DNA from: Candidatus Zixiibacteriota bacterium | GTDB taxonomy: Bacteria > Zixibacteria > MSB-5A5 > UBA10806 | Assembly: GCA_003520965.1 (NCBI GenBank) | Contig: DOTU01000101.1 | Coordinates: forward strand, 4,069 to 29,278 | DNA: 25,210 nucleotides | Reading direction: 5' to 3' | Shown here: piece by piece, positions 8,085 through 15,192 of the stretch | Layout: each line of letters starts with the position of its first letter | Numbering within the stretch: the stretch's first letter is position 1 | Program-made: the position numbers and the translations under genes | Notes under the pieces: generated by a model | Database searches by the model: none | What the model was told of the DNA's origin: nothing | The model's input: the letters and a program-made list of their open reading frames with translations, nothing else

Positions 8085-9203
8085 ATGCCGCCGATTGGAT
8101 TCACAGATAAATTTCGTCGCCTGGGACGGGACTACCTGTTGCAAACATCATTCAGCGAAGCCCGCAAGATGATTGTTTGCTCGCTATTCCACTCAGGCCA
8201 ACTAATTAGTAGCCGCGCATTTCCCCTGACTGATGAGCTTGAGGGTGACGCGTTGCTTACTAAGGTTTCTCAGAAACATGAATATTGTCTTTCTGATATT
8301 ACCGCTCTGCTTGGTTTGGCGGAGAATATGCGCGAGTTGGAGAAACCGGAACTTATCGAAAAGCTTGGGCGAACCCTATGCTCCCGGGAGCTTTACGATG
8401 AGGGCTGCGAACTCCTCACTTTCGCCGTACAGCGGTATCCGGAGGTTCCCGGATTGCGCCTTGCGTTGGGACGGATATACCATGCTAAACGGCAGTTTGA
8501 AGAGGCCAGAGAGCAACTATCACAAGCGGTGGAGTTGGCGCCAAGTTATCCCGATTATAGAAATATCCTCGGTGTTACTTATTTGAAATTGAACAAGCCG
8601 GTAGCTGCTATTGATGAATTTCGAAAGGCTGCCGAATTAAATATTTACTACGAAGAAGCCTATTTCAATCTCGGCCTGGGTTATATCTTAAATGGTATCG
8701 TTAAAGAGGATTTTAACCTGGCTAAAAACCTCCTCGGTAATTGCCAGGAAGCTTTTCAGAAGGCCGCGTTGTTCAATCCAGCCTATATTACCGAAAATTA
8801 CGAAAAGGGTATTGCGCTTCTCAGCGAGGGGAATCTTGAGCAATCCTATGAAATTCTCACCCAAGTTGGGGGTGATGTTGTAAGTCACGCTAACGATGAG
8901 AAACTCCTTGAGATGTATATGCGCTGTATTCACGGACAAAATGGCCTGACTGAGGCCGGAATTAAGCAATATGTCGATGAGTTAAGCGAGCTTCTCAAGG
9001 CAAATCCCGGCCACGCCGATCTGCACAACGAGTTGGGTATGGCCTACACCATCATGAGTAAATTCCTAAACAATAAAGCAATGGAGCACTTCCAGGAAGC
9101 CTTGCGGATAAATCCCGGTTTCGCAAGGGCCGTCAGAAACTTAAAGCTGTCACAAAATGACCTTAAGGGCTTTGAGGTACTGCTGGAAGCGATTATACGA
9201 TGA
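8085..9203 (+). CDS. Cytoplasmic TPR-repeat protein
   Basis: 372 residues with no signal peptide or membrane helix. At least three clear tetratricopeptide units lie around 120-220 (for example LRLALGRIYHAKRQFEEARE, then YRNILGVTYLKLNKPVAAID, then AYFNLGLGYILNG) and another near the C-terminus (ELGMAYTIMSKFLNNKAMEH). TPRs make protein-protein scaffolds. The first 75 residues are different: a small beta-rich start (MIVCSLFHSGQLISSRAF) that I do not recognise. It starts 6 bases after the Wzz-like gene and its stop overlaps the tyrosine kinase start by 4 bases (ATGA), so it probably belongs to the export complex, perhaps linking co-polymerase and kinase. That role is inference. Confidence 0.88.
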   Translation: MPPIGFTDKFRRLGRDYLLQTSFSEARKMIVCSLFHSGQLISSRAFPLTDELEGDALLTKVSQKHEYCLSDITALLGLAENMRELEKPELIEKLGRTLCSRELYDEGCELLTFAVQRYPEVPGLRLALGRIYHAKRQFEEAREQLSQAVELAPSYPDYRNILGVTYLKLNKPVAAIDEFRKAAELNIYYEEAYFNLGLGYILNGIVKEDFNLAKNLLGNCQEAFQKAALFNPAYITENYEKGIALLSEGNLEQSYEILTQVGGDVVSHANDEKLLEMYMRCIHGQNGLTEAGIKQYVDELSELLKANPGHADLHNELGMAYTIMSKFLNNKAMEHFQEALRINPGFARAVRNLKLSQNDLKGFEVLLEAIIR

Positions 9204-9919
9204 GAAAACCAGTTTCTTTGTTGTCGCTTTACCATAAAGAATCATCGATGGGAACCGAGTTTCGCCGTCTTTACGCTAATATTAAAAGCAAAAACCGCGA
9301 CCAAAACCTGCAAAGCTTGCTGGTCACATCAGCTACGGTGGGCGAGGGTAAATCGCTAACCAGCAGCCTTTTGGCTATTACTATTGCCGAACTTACCAAG
9401 CTTAAAGTCGCCTTAGTTGATTTCGATATGCGGCGTCCAAGGATAGCCCAATATTTCGATCTTGAAAATGAAAATGGCGTAGCCGATGTTTTAACGGGCA
9501 AATTATCACTAAAAGCCGTTTCACGGAAAACTACGGTCCCCAACCTAACTGTTGTTCCTGCTGGTCGTTTGGACGTTCTACCCACTGACGTTTTAGAGCA
9601 TGAGCGTGTCTCCAATTTCTTTCAGGAACTCAAATTTTACTTCGATCAAGTTATCGTAGATTCTCCGCCGGTAATACCAGTTTCCGACCCGATGCTTATT
9701 TCTGAGCATGTCGATGGGGTTATCATGGTAGTCAGGGGCGGTTCTACTCAAAGAGAAGTTGTCAGCAGGGCATCTAATTTATTGATCAATGCCAAGATAA
9801 ACGTCATCGGAGTTGTCCTGAATGATTATGAGGAAGTTCTGCCTTACTATTACAAAGAACGCTACTATGGGTATCAATATTACCACAAGGATTTGAAGGA
9901 AAACAAATCTTCATCCTAA
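9200..9919 (+). CDS. Free-standing bacterial tyrosine kinase (BY-kinase, CpsD/Wzc-C type)
   Basis: Autophosphorylating tyrosine kinase that gates Wzy-type polysaccharide polymerisation and export. The motif EFRRLYANIK (about 20-29) marks the oligomerisation helix. Walker A is SATVGEGKSLTS (about 44-55), Walker A' is VALVDFDMRRP and Walker B is VIVDSPPV. The C-terminus is a tyrosine cluster (LPYYYKERYYGYQYYH), the usual autophosphorylation tail. It lacks a membrane module, so activity should depend on the separate Wzz-like protein, the split layout typical of Gram-positive CapA/CapB and seen in some Gram-negatives. It is the last gene of the region 1 series. No tyrosine phosphatase gene is visible in the window. 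Confidence 0.94.
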   Translation: MRKPVSLLSLYHKESSMGTEFRRLYANIKSKNRDQNLQSLLVTSATVGEGKSLTSSLLAITIAELTKLKVALVDFDMRRPRIAQYFDLENENGVADVLTGKLSLKAVSRKTTVPNLTVVPAGRLDVLPTDVLEHERVSNFFQELKFYFDQVIVDSPPVIPVSDPMLISEHVDGVIMVVRGGSTQREVVSRASNLLINAKINVIGVVLNDYEEVLPYYYKERYYGYQYYHKDLKENKSSS

Positions 9920-9920
9920 A

Positions 9921-9955
9921 TGCTTTTACTGCATTATTTCTGCATTTAATTGCAT
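9921..9955. repeat. Three phased TGCAT repeats after the kinase gene
   Basis: TGCAT occurs at 9930, 9941 and 9951, that is every 10-11 bases, about one helical turn, preceded by TGCTT at 9921. It lies about 180-200 bases upstream of the sigma-54 type promoter of the sugar transferase. It could be an activator array or chance in AT-rich DNA. The rest of the gap 9920-10135 is AT-rich and shows no gene or clear hairpin terminator. Confidence 0.35.
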
Positions 9956-10135
9956 AATTAACAGCTTAAGCTGATTAGAGTTTAAGCCATTTTGTATATC
10001 CAATTGTTGTCTGACTCAAACTGGAACATAAGCAGCCTACCCTAACTTATTATATCTTATATAATTACAACTATCGGGGGATGGTTTTTCAAGATTGCTA
10101 TTTTTCTCAAATTCTTTTCCCTCATAGCGTATTTG

Positions 10136-10151
10136 TGGCAGCAAATTTGCA
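10136..10151 (+). promoter_or_regulatory. Sigma-54 type promoter upstream of the sugar transferase
   Basis: TGGCAGCAAATTTGCA matches the -24/-12 consensus TGGCACGNNNNTTGCW at all fixed positions except the C and G of CACG. GG (10137-10138) and GC (10149-10150) are exactly ten bases apart. A start near 10162 would give a leader of about 50 bases before the ATG at 10211. This is a pattern match only, but spacing and both core dinucleotides are ideal. Confidence 0.65.
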
Positions 10152-10210
10152 TTAAACCCTAAGCAAAGGGGTAAAAATCGATTAACAATGATTATTGGAG
10201 ATACGACTTT

Positions 10211-11110
10211 ATGAGATATCAATATTCTGCACCAAACCCGCTCGGACACTACTGGGACGAAGAGTCGGTCAGTGTTTTGGGCATCAGGTTTGGGATATCG
10301 AGGAAAGCCGGGTTTTATTTTAGCTATCTTCTCGAAGAAATACTTCTCGCCAATTTTTTCCTCCTGTTTCAGTTAATCCTCAACCAAGCTTTGATACTTG
10401 GGGCGAGAAGATCATTTGTTCGAGCATCGCATCGAATCGATATCGGCGCAACGGCTAAGAGAACCATAGATATATCGGGCGGCGTGGTTGGATTGATTTT
10501 GAGCCTGCCGCTATGGATAATGGTAGCGATAGCAATTAGACTCGATTCCAAAGGCCCCATTTTCTACAGGCAGGAGAGAGTCGGACAGAATCGCCGCCGT
10601 CGGGATCGCCGGGCAGTAAACCTTGCCGGCGCAGAGAGACGATCATCTGTTGATCGTCGAACCACTGTCGGACACGGTAAAAGGTTCTGGATCGTTAAAT
10701 TCCGCAGCATGTACGTCAACGCAGAATCGACCACAGGACCGGTTTGGGCTCAGAAAAATGATCCTCGCATTACTCGTGTCGGACGCATTTTACGAGCCAC
10801 CAGGCTGGATGAGCTTCCCCAGATATTAAATGTTCTCGCCGGAGATATGAGCCTGGTTGGGCCTCGGCCGGAAAGACCGTTTTTCGTGGAAGATTTGCAG
10901 ACCAAGATAAAAGATTACACTACTCGTTTTTATGTAAAACCCGGGATCACAGGATTGGCCCAGGTTGAGCACAAGTATGATGAAAGCATCGAGGACGTTT
11001 CCAAAAAGATCACCTACGATCTGCATTACATTCGCAATTGGACAGTTCTGCAGGATGTTAGAATCATTATGAAAACGATTGTGGTAGTCTTGACAGCCCG
11101 TGGCATGTAA
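10211..11110 (+). CDS. Priming sugar-phosphate transferase (bacterial sugar transferase family)
   Basis: Phosphoglycosyltransferase that moves a sugar-1-phosphate from a nucleotide sugar to undecaprenyl phosphate, the first step of Wzy-type exopolysaccharide synthesis, at the inner membrane. The N-terminal 75 residues have a hydrophobic stretch (about 37-60). The membrane re-entrant helix (GGVVGLILSLPLWIMVAIAI) at about 90-110 opens the catalytic domain. QERVG, KFRSM, TRLDELPQILNVL with the catalytic Asp-Glu pair, and SLVGPRPERP are all intact. Between QERVG and KFRSM lies an arginine-rich insert (about 126-155; RRRRDRR and ERRSSVDRR), where many homologues have only a short loop. GGAG about ten bases before the ATG supports the start. 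It has its own sigma-54 type promoter and a strong terminator, so it is separate from the export genes upstream. The sugar is unknown. Confidence 0.94.
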   Translation: MRYQYSAPNPLGHYWDEESVSVLGIRFGISRKAGFYFSYLLEEILLANFFLLFQLILNQALILGARRSFVRASHRIDIGATAKRTIDISGGVVGLILSLPLWIMVAIAIRLDSKGPIFYRQERVGQNRRRRDRRAVNLAGAERRSSVDRRTTVGHGKRFWIVKFRSMYVNAESTTGPVWAQKNDPRITRVGRILRATRLDELPQILNVLAGDMSLVGPRPERPFFVEDLQTKIKDYTTRFYVKPGITGLAQVEHKYDESIEDVSKKITYDLHYIRNWTVLQDVRIIMKTIVVVLTARGM

Positions 11111-11140
11111 AACAATGAATTATTGAATAGAATCTTTGCC

Positions 11141-11164
11141 GGGGGAGTTGCTCCCCCTTTTTTA
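11141..11164 (+). terminator. Rho-independent terminator after the sugar transferase
   Basis: GGGGGAG (11141-11147), loop TTG, CTCCCCC (11151-11157), followed by six T. A perfect seven-pair GC-rich stem with a U-tract, 30 bases after the stop codon. Confidence 0.93.
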
Positions 11165-11189
11165 TTGCTATAAATTACTTGCGAAAAAA

Positions 11190-11221
11190 GTCCCTTTGAT
11201 TTAAGTTAATTTCCGAGGGAC
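11190..11221. repeat. Inverted repeat in the intergenic region
   Basis: GTCCCT (11190-11195) and AGGGAC (11216-11221) are perfect complements around a 20-base AT-rich centre that itself contains TTAAGTTAA. It lies 57 bases upstream of the -35 element at 11278, so it could be an operator; there is no T-tract to suggest a terminator. Apart from this, the terminator and the promoter, the 305-base gap 11111-11415 shows nothing clear. Confidence 0.35.
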
Positions 11222-11277
11222 AACGGATGCGAATACAGAACGTCTTAGCCCCAGGCTGAGGCAACATAATTTCCTGA

Positions 11278-11306
11278 TTGAAAAGATCCCGGATACATTA
11301 TATAAG
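11278..11306 (+). promoter_or_regulatory. Sigma-70 type promoter for the envelope gene cluster
   Basis: TTGAAA (11278-11283), a 17-base spacer, and TATAAG (11301-11306). Both hexamers match the consensus at five of six positions with ideal spacing. It predicts a start near 11313 and a leader of about 100 bases before the ATG at 11416. Confidence 0.65.
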
Positions 11307-11415
11307 AATGACTAAGAGCAATGAGTCTCGATCCTTTAGAAGGGGATAATCGTTCCGATAAAAATACAGGCCCTTCTGTTTCGGGACAATTGAGTTACAG
11401 TGAGGGGAAGGAGCA

Positions 11416-12135
11416 ATGAAAATGAGAATCTTTTTTTGCATAACGGCGATTGTTTGTTTGACCGGCTTGTTCCTGGCACAGCCTGGCGTTGCCCAAAAAA
11501 CGGATAATTATATTTTGACCACCAATCCAGCGGGGGCAACGGCATATTTCTGTGGCGAATATAGCCTCGTCGTCAATACACCGGCCGCATTACCGTCAAA
11601 TCTATCAGGTCAATACAAGGTTAGAATTGCCCGGTCCGGATACGAAACCTGGAAGGGAGAACTGTCTTTCCTGCCCGGGAGTCCGAACAGCGTGAATATT
11701 AATCTTTCCCCAAAAACGCGATTTAAAGCTGGCCTACGTTCCCTGTTTATTCCTGGCTGGGGGCAGCATTATGAGGGATGCGGCACTCGGGGTACTGCAT
11801 TCACTTTGGGGATTATTGGGGCAGGAACCTTGCTCTATATTTCCGATCGAAAATATCAAGATAGACGCGGCGACTACGATATTGCCAACTACAACTACAC
11901 TAATGCGACATCCATAACCCAAAGGGAACAGCTTATGGTAATCAGGGATGCTGCCCAGCGAAAAGCCTATAAGGCGGAAACGGATCGCCGACGCGTATTC
12001 TATGCTGGAATCGGGATTTGGGTCTATAATATTTTTGATTCAATGATCTTCTTTCCGGAAGGTTCAGCTTACTACCCCACGGTCACGGCCGATAACGGGG
12101 GTGGGGCAAAGTTATCACTGGTAGTCAAGTTTTAG
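11416..12135 (+). CDS. PEGA-domain envelope protein, DUF5683-like
   Basis: 239 residues with a signal peptide (hydrophobic about 4-22, likely cleavage after GVAQ or nearby). Residues 30-95 are a PEGA-type beta-sandwich (ILTTNPAGATAYFCGEYS; YKVRIARSGYETWKGELSF), a module found in surface and cell-wall proteins. Residues 100-200 have the DUF5683-like pattern RSLFIPGWGQHYEGCGTRG followed by a hydrophobic helix, a charged middle (DRKYQDRRGDYD) and a second hydrophobic helix, so it is probably anchored in a membrane. GAAGGAG precedes the ATG at good spacing. It is the first gene after the promoter at 11278, ten bases before the FN3 lipoprotein gene. Molecular function unknown; an envelope structural or anchoring role is inferred. 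Confidence 0.87.
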   Translation: MKMRIFFCITAIVCLTGLFLAQPGVAQKTDNYILTTNPAGATAYFCGEYSLVVNTPAALPSNLSGQYKVRIARSGYETWKGELSFLPGSPNSVNINLSPKTRFKAGLRSLFIPGWGQHYEGCGTRGTAFTLGIIGAGTLLYISDRKYQDRRGDYDIANYNYTNATSITQREQLMVIRDAAQRKAYKAETDRRRVFYAGIGIWVYNIFDSMIFFPEGSAYYPTVTADNGGGAKLSLVVKF

Positions 12136-12145
12136 GAGGGATATA

Positions 12146-14299
12146 ATGAACACCAGAATCAAATTGATTGCGATTGCAGGGGTATTGTTGTTAACAGCAT
12201 TCTCCTGCTCGCGAAATATTCCAGAGCCGGTTTCGCCGCCGATTAATGATAATATCCCACCCAAGCCTGCCAATTTCACAGCATCAGTGGGTGATCGGAT
12301 GGCCTTTTTAACCTGGTCAATATCCGATACTCAGAATATCAGCATCTATCGTATATACCAGTCTGATTCGGATAGTCTGCATTTTAGGGTAGTGGCTGAA
12401 GTAACGCAAACATCTTATGCGGCTAATAACCTGCACAACGGAATAACTTATTACTTTAAGGTCGCGGCCGTAAACAACTCAGGGTTCGAAGGCTATAGTA
12501 GCGATATGTTGTCAACAGTACCAGACCTTTACGGAATAATAATTAACGATGGAGCCAGGTATACTAATGATCGCAACGTAGGCCTGACTATGGTCGCCCC
12601 AACCGGCACCCGATATATGCAGGTTTCCAACGACTCAACCTTTGCCGGAAATCCATGGGAAAATTACGTCCTTACCAAAATTTGGGAACTGACCGCCGGA
12701 GATCAGACCAAAGCCGTTTTTGTAAAATATCGCAATCATAACGATGAGATAACATCAACATACTATTCGGCTAATATCACGCTGGATACCCATGCCGCCA
12801 TTGATTCGATTACCTTTACACCGGAAAGCCAACCGTATGTTGCCGGTGAGCTTGTTCATTTCAAGTTGTTTGCTGAAGAATCGGAGGGTCAGGCTCGAAC
12901 AACCGTGGGGCAGGGACTGATTAACCTTACTCTATATGATGACGGCAGTAGAGGGGATGCGGTTTCCGGCGATGGTATTTACGAGTGCGATTACATAATT
13001 GCAGGGAACCTAGATTTCGCCAATGCAACTGTTTATGGGAATTTTACCGATCGCGCTTCTAATACAGCTCAGCAAATCCAGGCTCGGAGAAATATGTCTG
13101 TAACCCGAGCGCCGGACCCGGTGACGATCTTCGGAATCGTTCCTCCAACCGGTTTTTTCGATCGTTTGCAAATCAATTGGAATGCTACACCGGCCAGTGA
13201 TTTCGCCCAATATCGTGTCTATCGAGCATTATCCGCCAATGTCGATTCCAGCGATTATTTGGTGGAAGTCATAAGTCAAATATCTATTACCTCTCTTACC
13301 GATACCGGTCTAACCGCGAATACGGTTTATTACTACAAAGTTTATGTCGTAGACAATACCGGCTTATGGGCTGGATCAAATGAGGTCCATGCCAGCACTA
13401 ATGCGAATCTCCCACCTGATCCAGTGGTACTTTTTCCGCCGGTTGCTCTTCCTGGAACGCATGACAGATTGAGTCTTTCCTGGTCCGCCAGTCATGATCA
13501 GGATTTTCTGCGCTACGAACTGTACCGCTCTTATGATAACAATGTTACGGTGTCTGATATCCTGATACTGGCATCAGCTACCCAGACCACGGCTGTAGAT
13601 TCCAATCTTGCGGCGGATTCAGCATACTATTACCGTGTGCAGATTATGGATCGGGCGGGGAATTTATCCTGGTCAAATACTGTCAGCGGACGAACCGGGC
13701 TGGACCTTGGTCCCGATCCGGCCACCTTGTATCCGGTCGAAGTTGCACCAGATTATTATCAAAGTGTGAGATTACAATGGTCACAGCCATATATTTCCGA
13801 TTTCCAATCATACAGGGTCTATTCCTGGAAGACCGATTCCGGCCGCTCAGACAGCCTATTAGCGGCAATTATATCCCGTCAGGATTCGATGGCCCTGACT
13901 CTTCATCCCATATTCGATGTCGGGGCTGATACGCTCAATTACTGGTTTATTATCCATACCAACGATATTGGAGGACATCATGCTGCCTCTAACAGCCTCA
14001 GGGTGCATCTTGTTGATAACCCTCCGGGTCTGGTAAGCGGAACGGTTATTGCTGAGAGCACCTTTATTTCTGTTTCCTGGAATGCGACGGAAATCCCCGA
14101 TTTCGGCAGTTATCGTTTGATGCGGGATACCCTTTCGTCCCCTGCTCAAAGCGTGCCGGTTTTTATGTCGACCACCCAGAGCGTTACCAATTACCATGAC
14201 TACGGTCTTGTTCGGGGACACACTTACTATTACTGGCTTGATATTTATGATACACGGGGGCATAGTTCTAGATCGAATTTGGGCAGTCGCCAATGGTAA
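12146..14299 (+). CDS. Large lipoprotein with FN3 repeats
   Basis: 717 residues. The signal peptide ends in LLLTAFSC with Cys21 as probable lipidation site; the lipobox is slightly unusual (F at -2, S at -1). After a proline-rich linker there are about five fibronectin-III-like domains: roughly 38-125, 328-425, 428-520, 524-620 and 625-717. They share a W followed by a D/F-x-x-Y-x-x-YR pattern (SDFAQYRVYRA, QDFLRYELYRS, SDFQSYRVYSW, PDFGSYRLMRD). Residues 130-320 form a different beta-rich section with the acidic motif DDGSRGDAVSGDGIYE, a calcium-loop-like sequence seen in bacterial surface proteins. A strong AGGAGGG site precedes the ATG. It overlaps the next gene by 7 bases. Probably a cell-surface adhesion or scaffold protein; no catalytic domain is seen. 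Confidence 0.9.
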   Translation: MNTRIKLIAIAGVLLLTAFSCSRNIPEPVSPPINDNIPPKPANFTASVGDRMAFLTWSISDTQNISIYRIYQSDSDSLHFRVVAEVTQTSYAANNLHNGITYYFKVAAVNNSGFEGYSSDMLSTVPDLYGIIINDGARYTNDRNVGLTMVAPTGTRYMQVSNDSTFAGNPWENYVLTKIWELTAGDQTKAVFVKYRNHNDEITSTYYSANITLDTHAAIDSITFTPESQPYVAGELVHFKLFAEESEGQARTTVGQGLINLTLYDDGSRGDAVSGDGIYECDYIIAGNLDFANATVYGNFTDRASNTAQQIQARRNMSVTRAPDPVTIFGIVPPTGFFDRLQINWNATPASDFAQYRVYRALSANVDSSDYLVEVISQISITSLTDTGLTANTVYYYKVYVVDNTGLWAGSNEVHASTNANLPPDPVVLFPPVALPGTHDRLSLSWSASHDQDFLRYELYRSYDNNVTVSDILILASATQTTAVDSNLAADSAYYYRVQIMDRAGNLSWSNTVSGRTGLDLGPDPATLYPVEVAPDYYQSVRLQWSQPYISDFQSYRVYSWKTDSGRSDSLLAAIISRQDSMALTLHPIFDVGADTLNYWFIIHTNDIGGHHAASNSLRVHLVDNPPGLVSGTVIAESTFISVSWNATEIPDFGSYRLMRDTLSSPAQSVPVFMSTTQSVTNYHDYGLVRGHTYYYWLDIYDTRGHSSRSNLGSRQW

Positions 14300-15147
14300 A
14301 AACCAAGCTCTCGTTTCTCGATAAGCTGAACATGTTTGTAAGTATCTATGGGCAGCTTTTTATCAGTATTTTTCGTTTTTCCTGGTGGTCGCCTTTCTTT
14401 ATCTATGCCATTTTTCAAACAATCGGTTTTTTAGCATTGTTATGGTATTATGCCCCCATTTTATCGTCCACAGTTTATCCGATTATCTCTCTCTTCCTGC
14501 CGCCAAATGCTTTTCATTACCCACAATACTACCTGGCTTTACCATCGCTCTATGCCACCTACGAGAGTTTGATTTTAGGTATTACTGTCTGGATAGTATT
14601 GGCAGCCGCTGCGGTTTACAGGTTTTCGGGAATTTACAATGGTAAAGTACCTGCGCTTCGAGATAGTATCAGGCTGGCGATGCGCTCTTATCTTCCATTG
14701 CTTTTAGTCTGGCTCCTGGAAACGGTGTTGGTCATTATTATCCTCTACCTACCGAGTCATTTATTAAAAAATATGATTGCCGATTCGCCGAACCGGGCTG
14801 CCCTGGCTGATGTCGTTTTTGAAACGATCGGGCTGGGAGTGACCGCGATGCTGATCTACGCCGTTCCCGGTATTATACTTGATGGTAAAAAAGTTTGGCA
14901 GGCTATTCAGGACAGTATTGGTCTTTTTATGCGCAATTTCATCTTTACTTATTCGATTGTATTCTTCCCAAGCTTTTTGCGCATAATTATGAATCTGCTG
15001 CTTACCAGTTACGCACCCAAAATCATAACGATTCTAAACCCCGAGTTAATTCCTACAATCATGTTTATTTACATTTTCGCGGGGATATTCATTAATCTAT
15101 TTATTTATGGCGCGGCAGTATTTGCCTACAAGAGAATGGCGGATTAG
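14293..15147 (+). CDS. Polytopic inner-membrane protein, unknown function
   Basis: 284 residues with about six hydrophobic helices, for example around 20-55, 88-112, 130-155, 177-197, 212-235 and 250-275. No catalytic motif or named family is recognised with confidence; the layout recalls YIP1/DUF-type six-helix membrane proteins. Its ATG lies inside the last codons of the FN3 lipoprotein (7-base overlap), so the two are probably translationally coupled and may act together in the envelope. A 45-base gap separates it from the DUF2723 gene. Confidence 0.85.
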   Translation: MVKTKLSFLDKLNMFVSIYGQLFISIFRFSWWSPFFIYAIFQTIGFLALLWYYAPILSSTVYPIISLFLPPNAFHYPQYYLALPSLYATYESLILGITVWIVLAAAAVYRFSGIYNGKVPALRDSIRLAMRSYLPLLLVWLLETVLVIIILYLPSHLLKNMIADSPNRAALADVVFETIGLGVTAMLIYAVPGIILDGKKVWQAIQDSIGLFMRNFIFTYSIVFFPSFLRIIMNLLLTSYAPKIITILNPELIPTIMFIYIFAGIFINLFIYGAAVFAYKRMAD

Positions 15148-15192
15148 ATTGGCGGATGCTCTAACGTTTCAGGTTTCCGGATTCTCGACGAA

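Noticed and set aside
10060..10065. TATAAT as a -10 element upstream of the sugar transferase
   Set aside because: No acceptable -35 hexamer at 16-18 bases, and the region is AT-rich enough to give it by chance.
10037..10249. Minus-strand ORF of 70 codons between kinase and sugar transferase
   Set aside because: No ribosome site or family resemblance, and it overlaps the promoter region and start of the sugar transferase.
11217..11233. GG-N10-GC spacing before the PEGA gene as a sigma-54 promoter
   Set aside because: Only about seven of eleven fixed consensus positions match; the sigma-70 type promoter at 11278 is much better.
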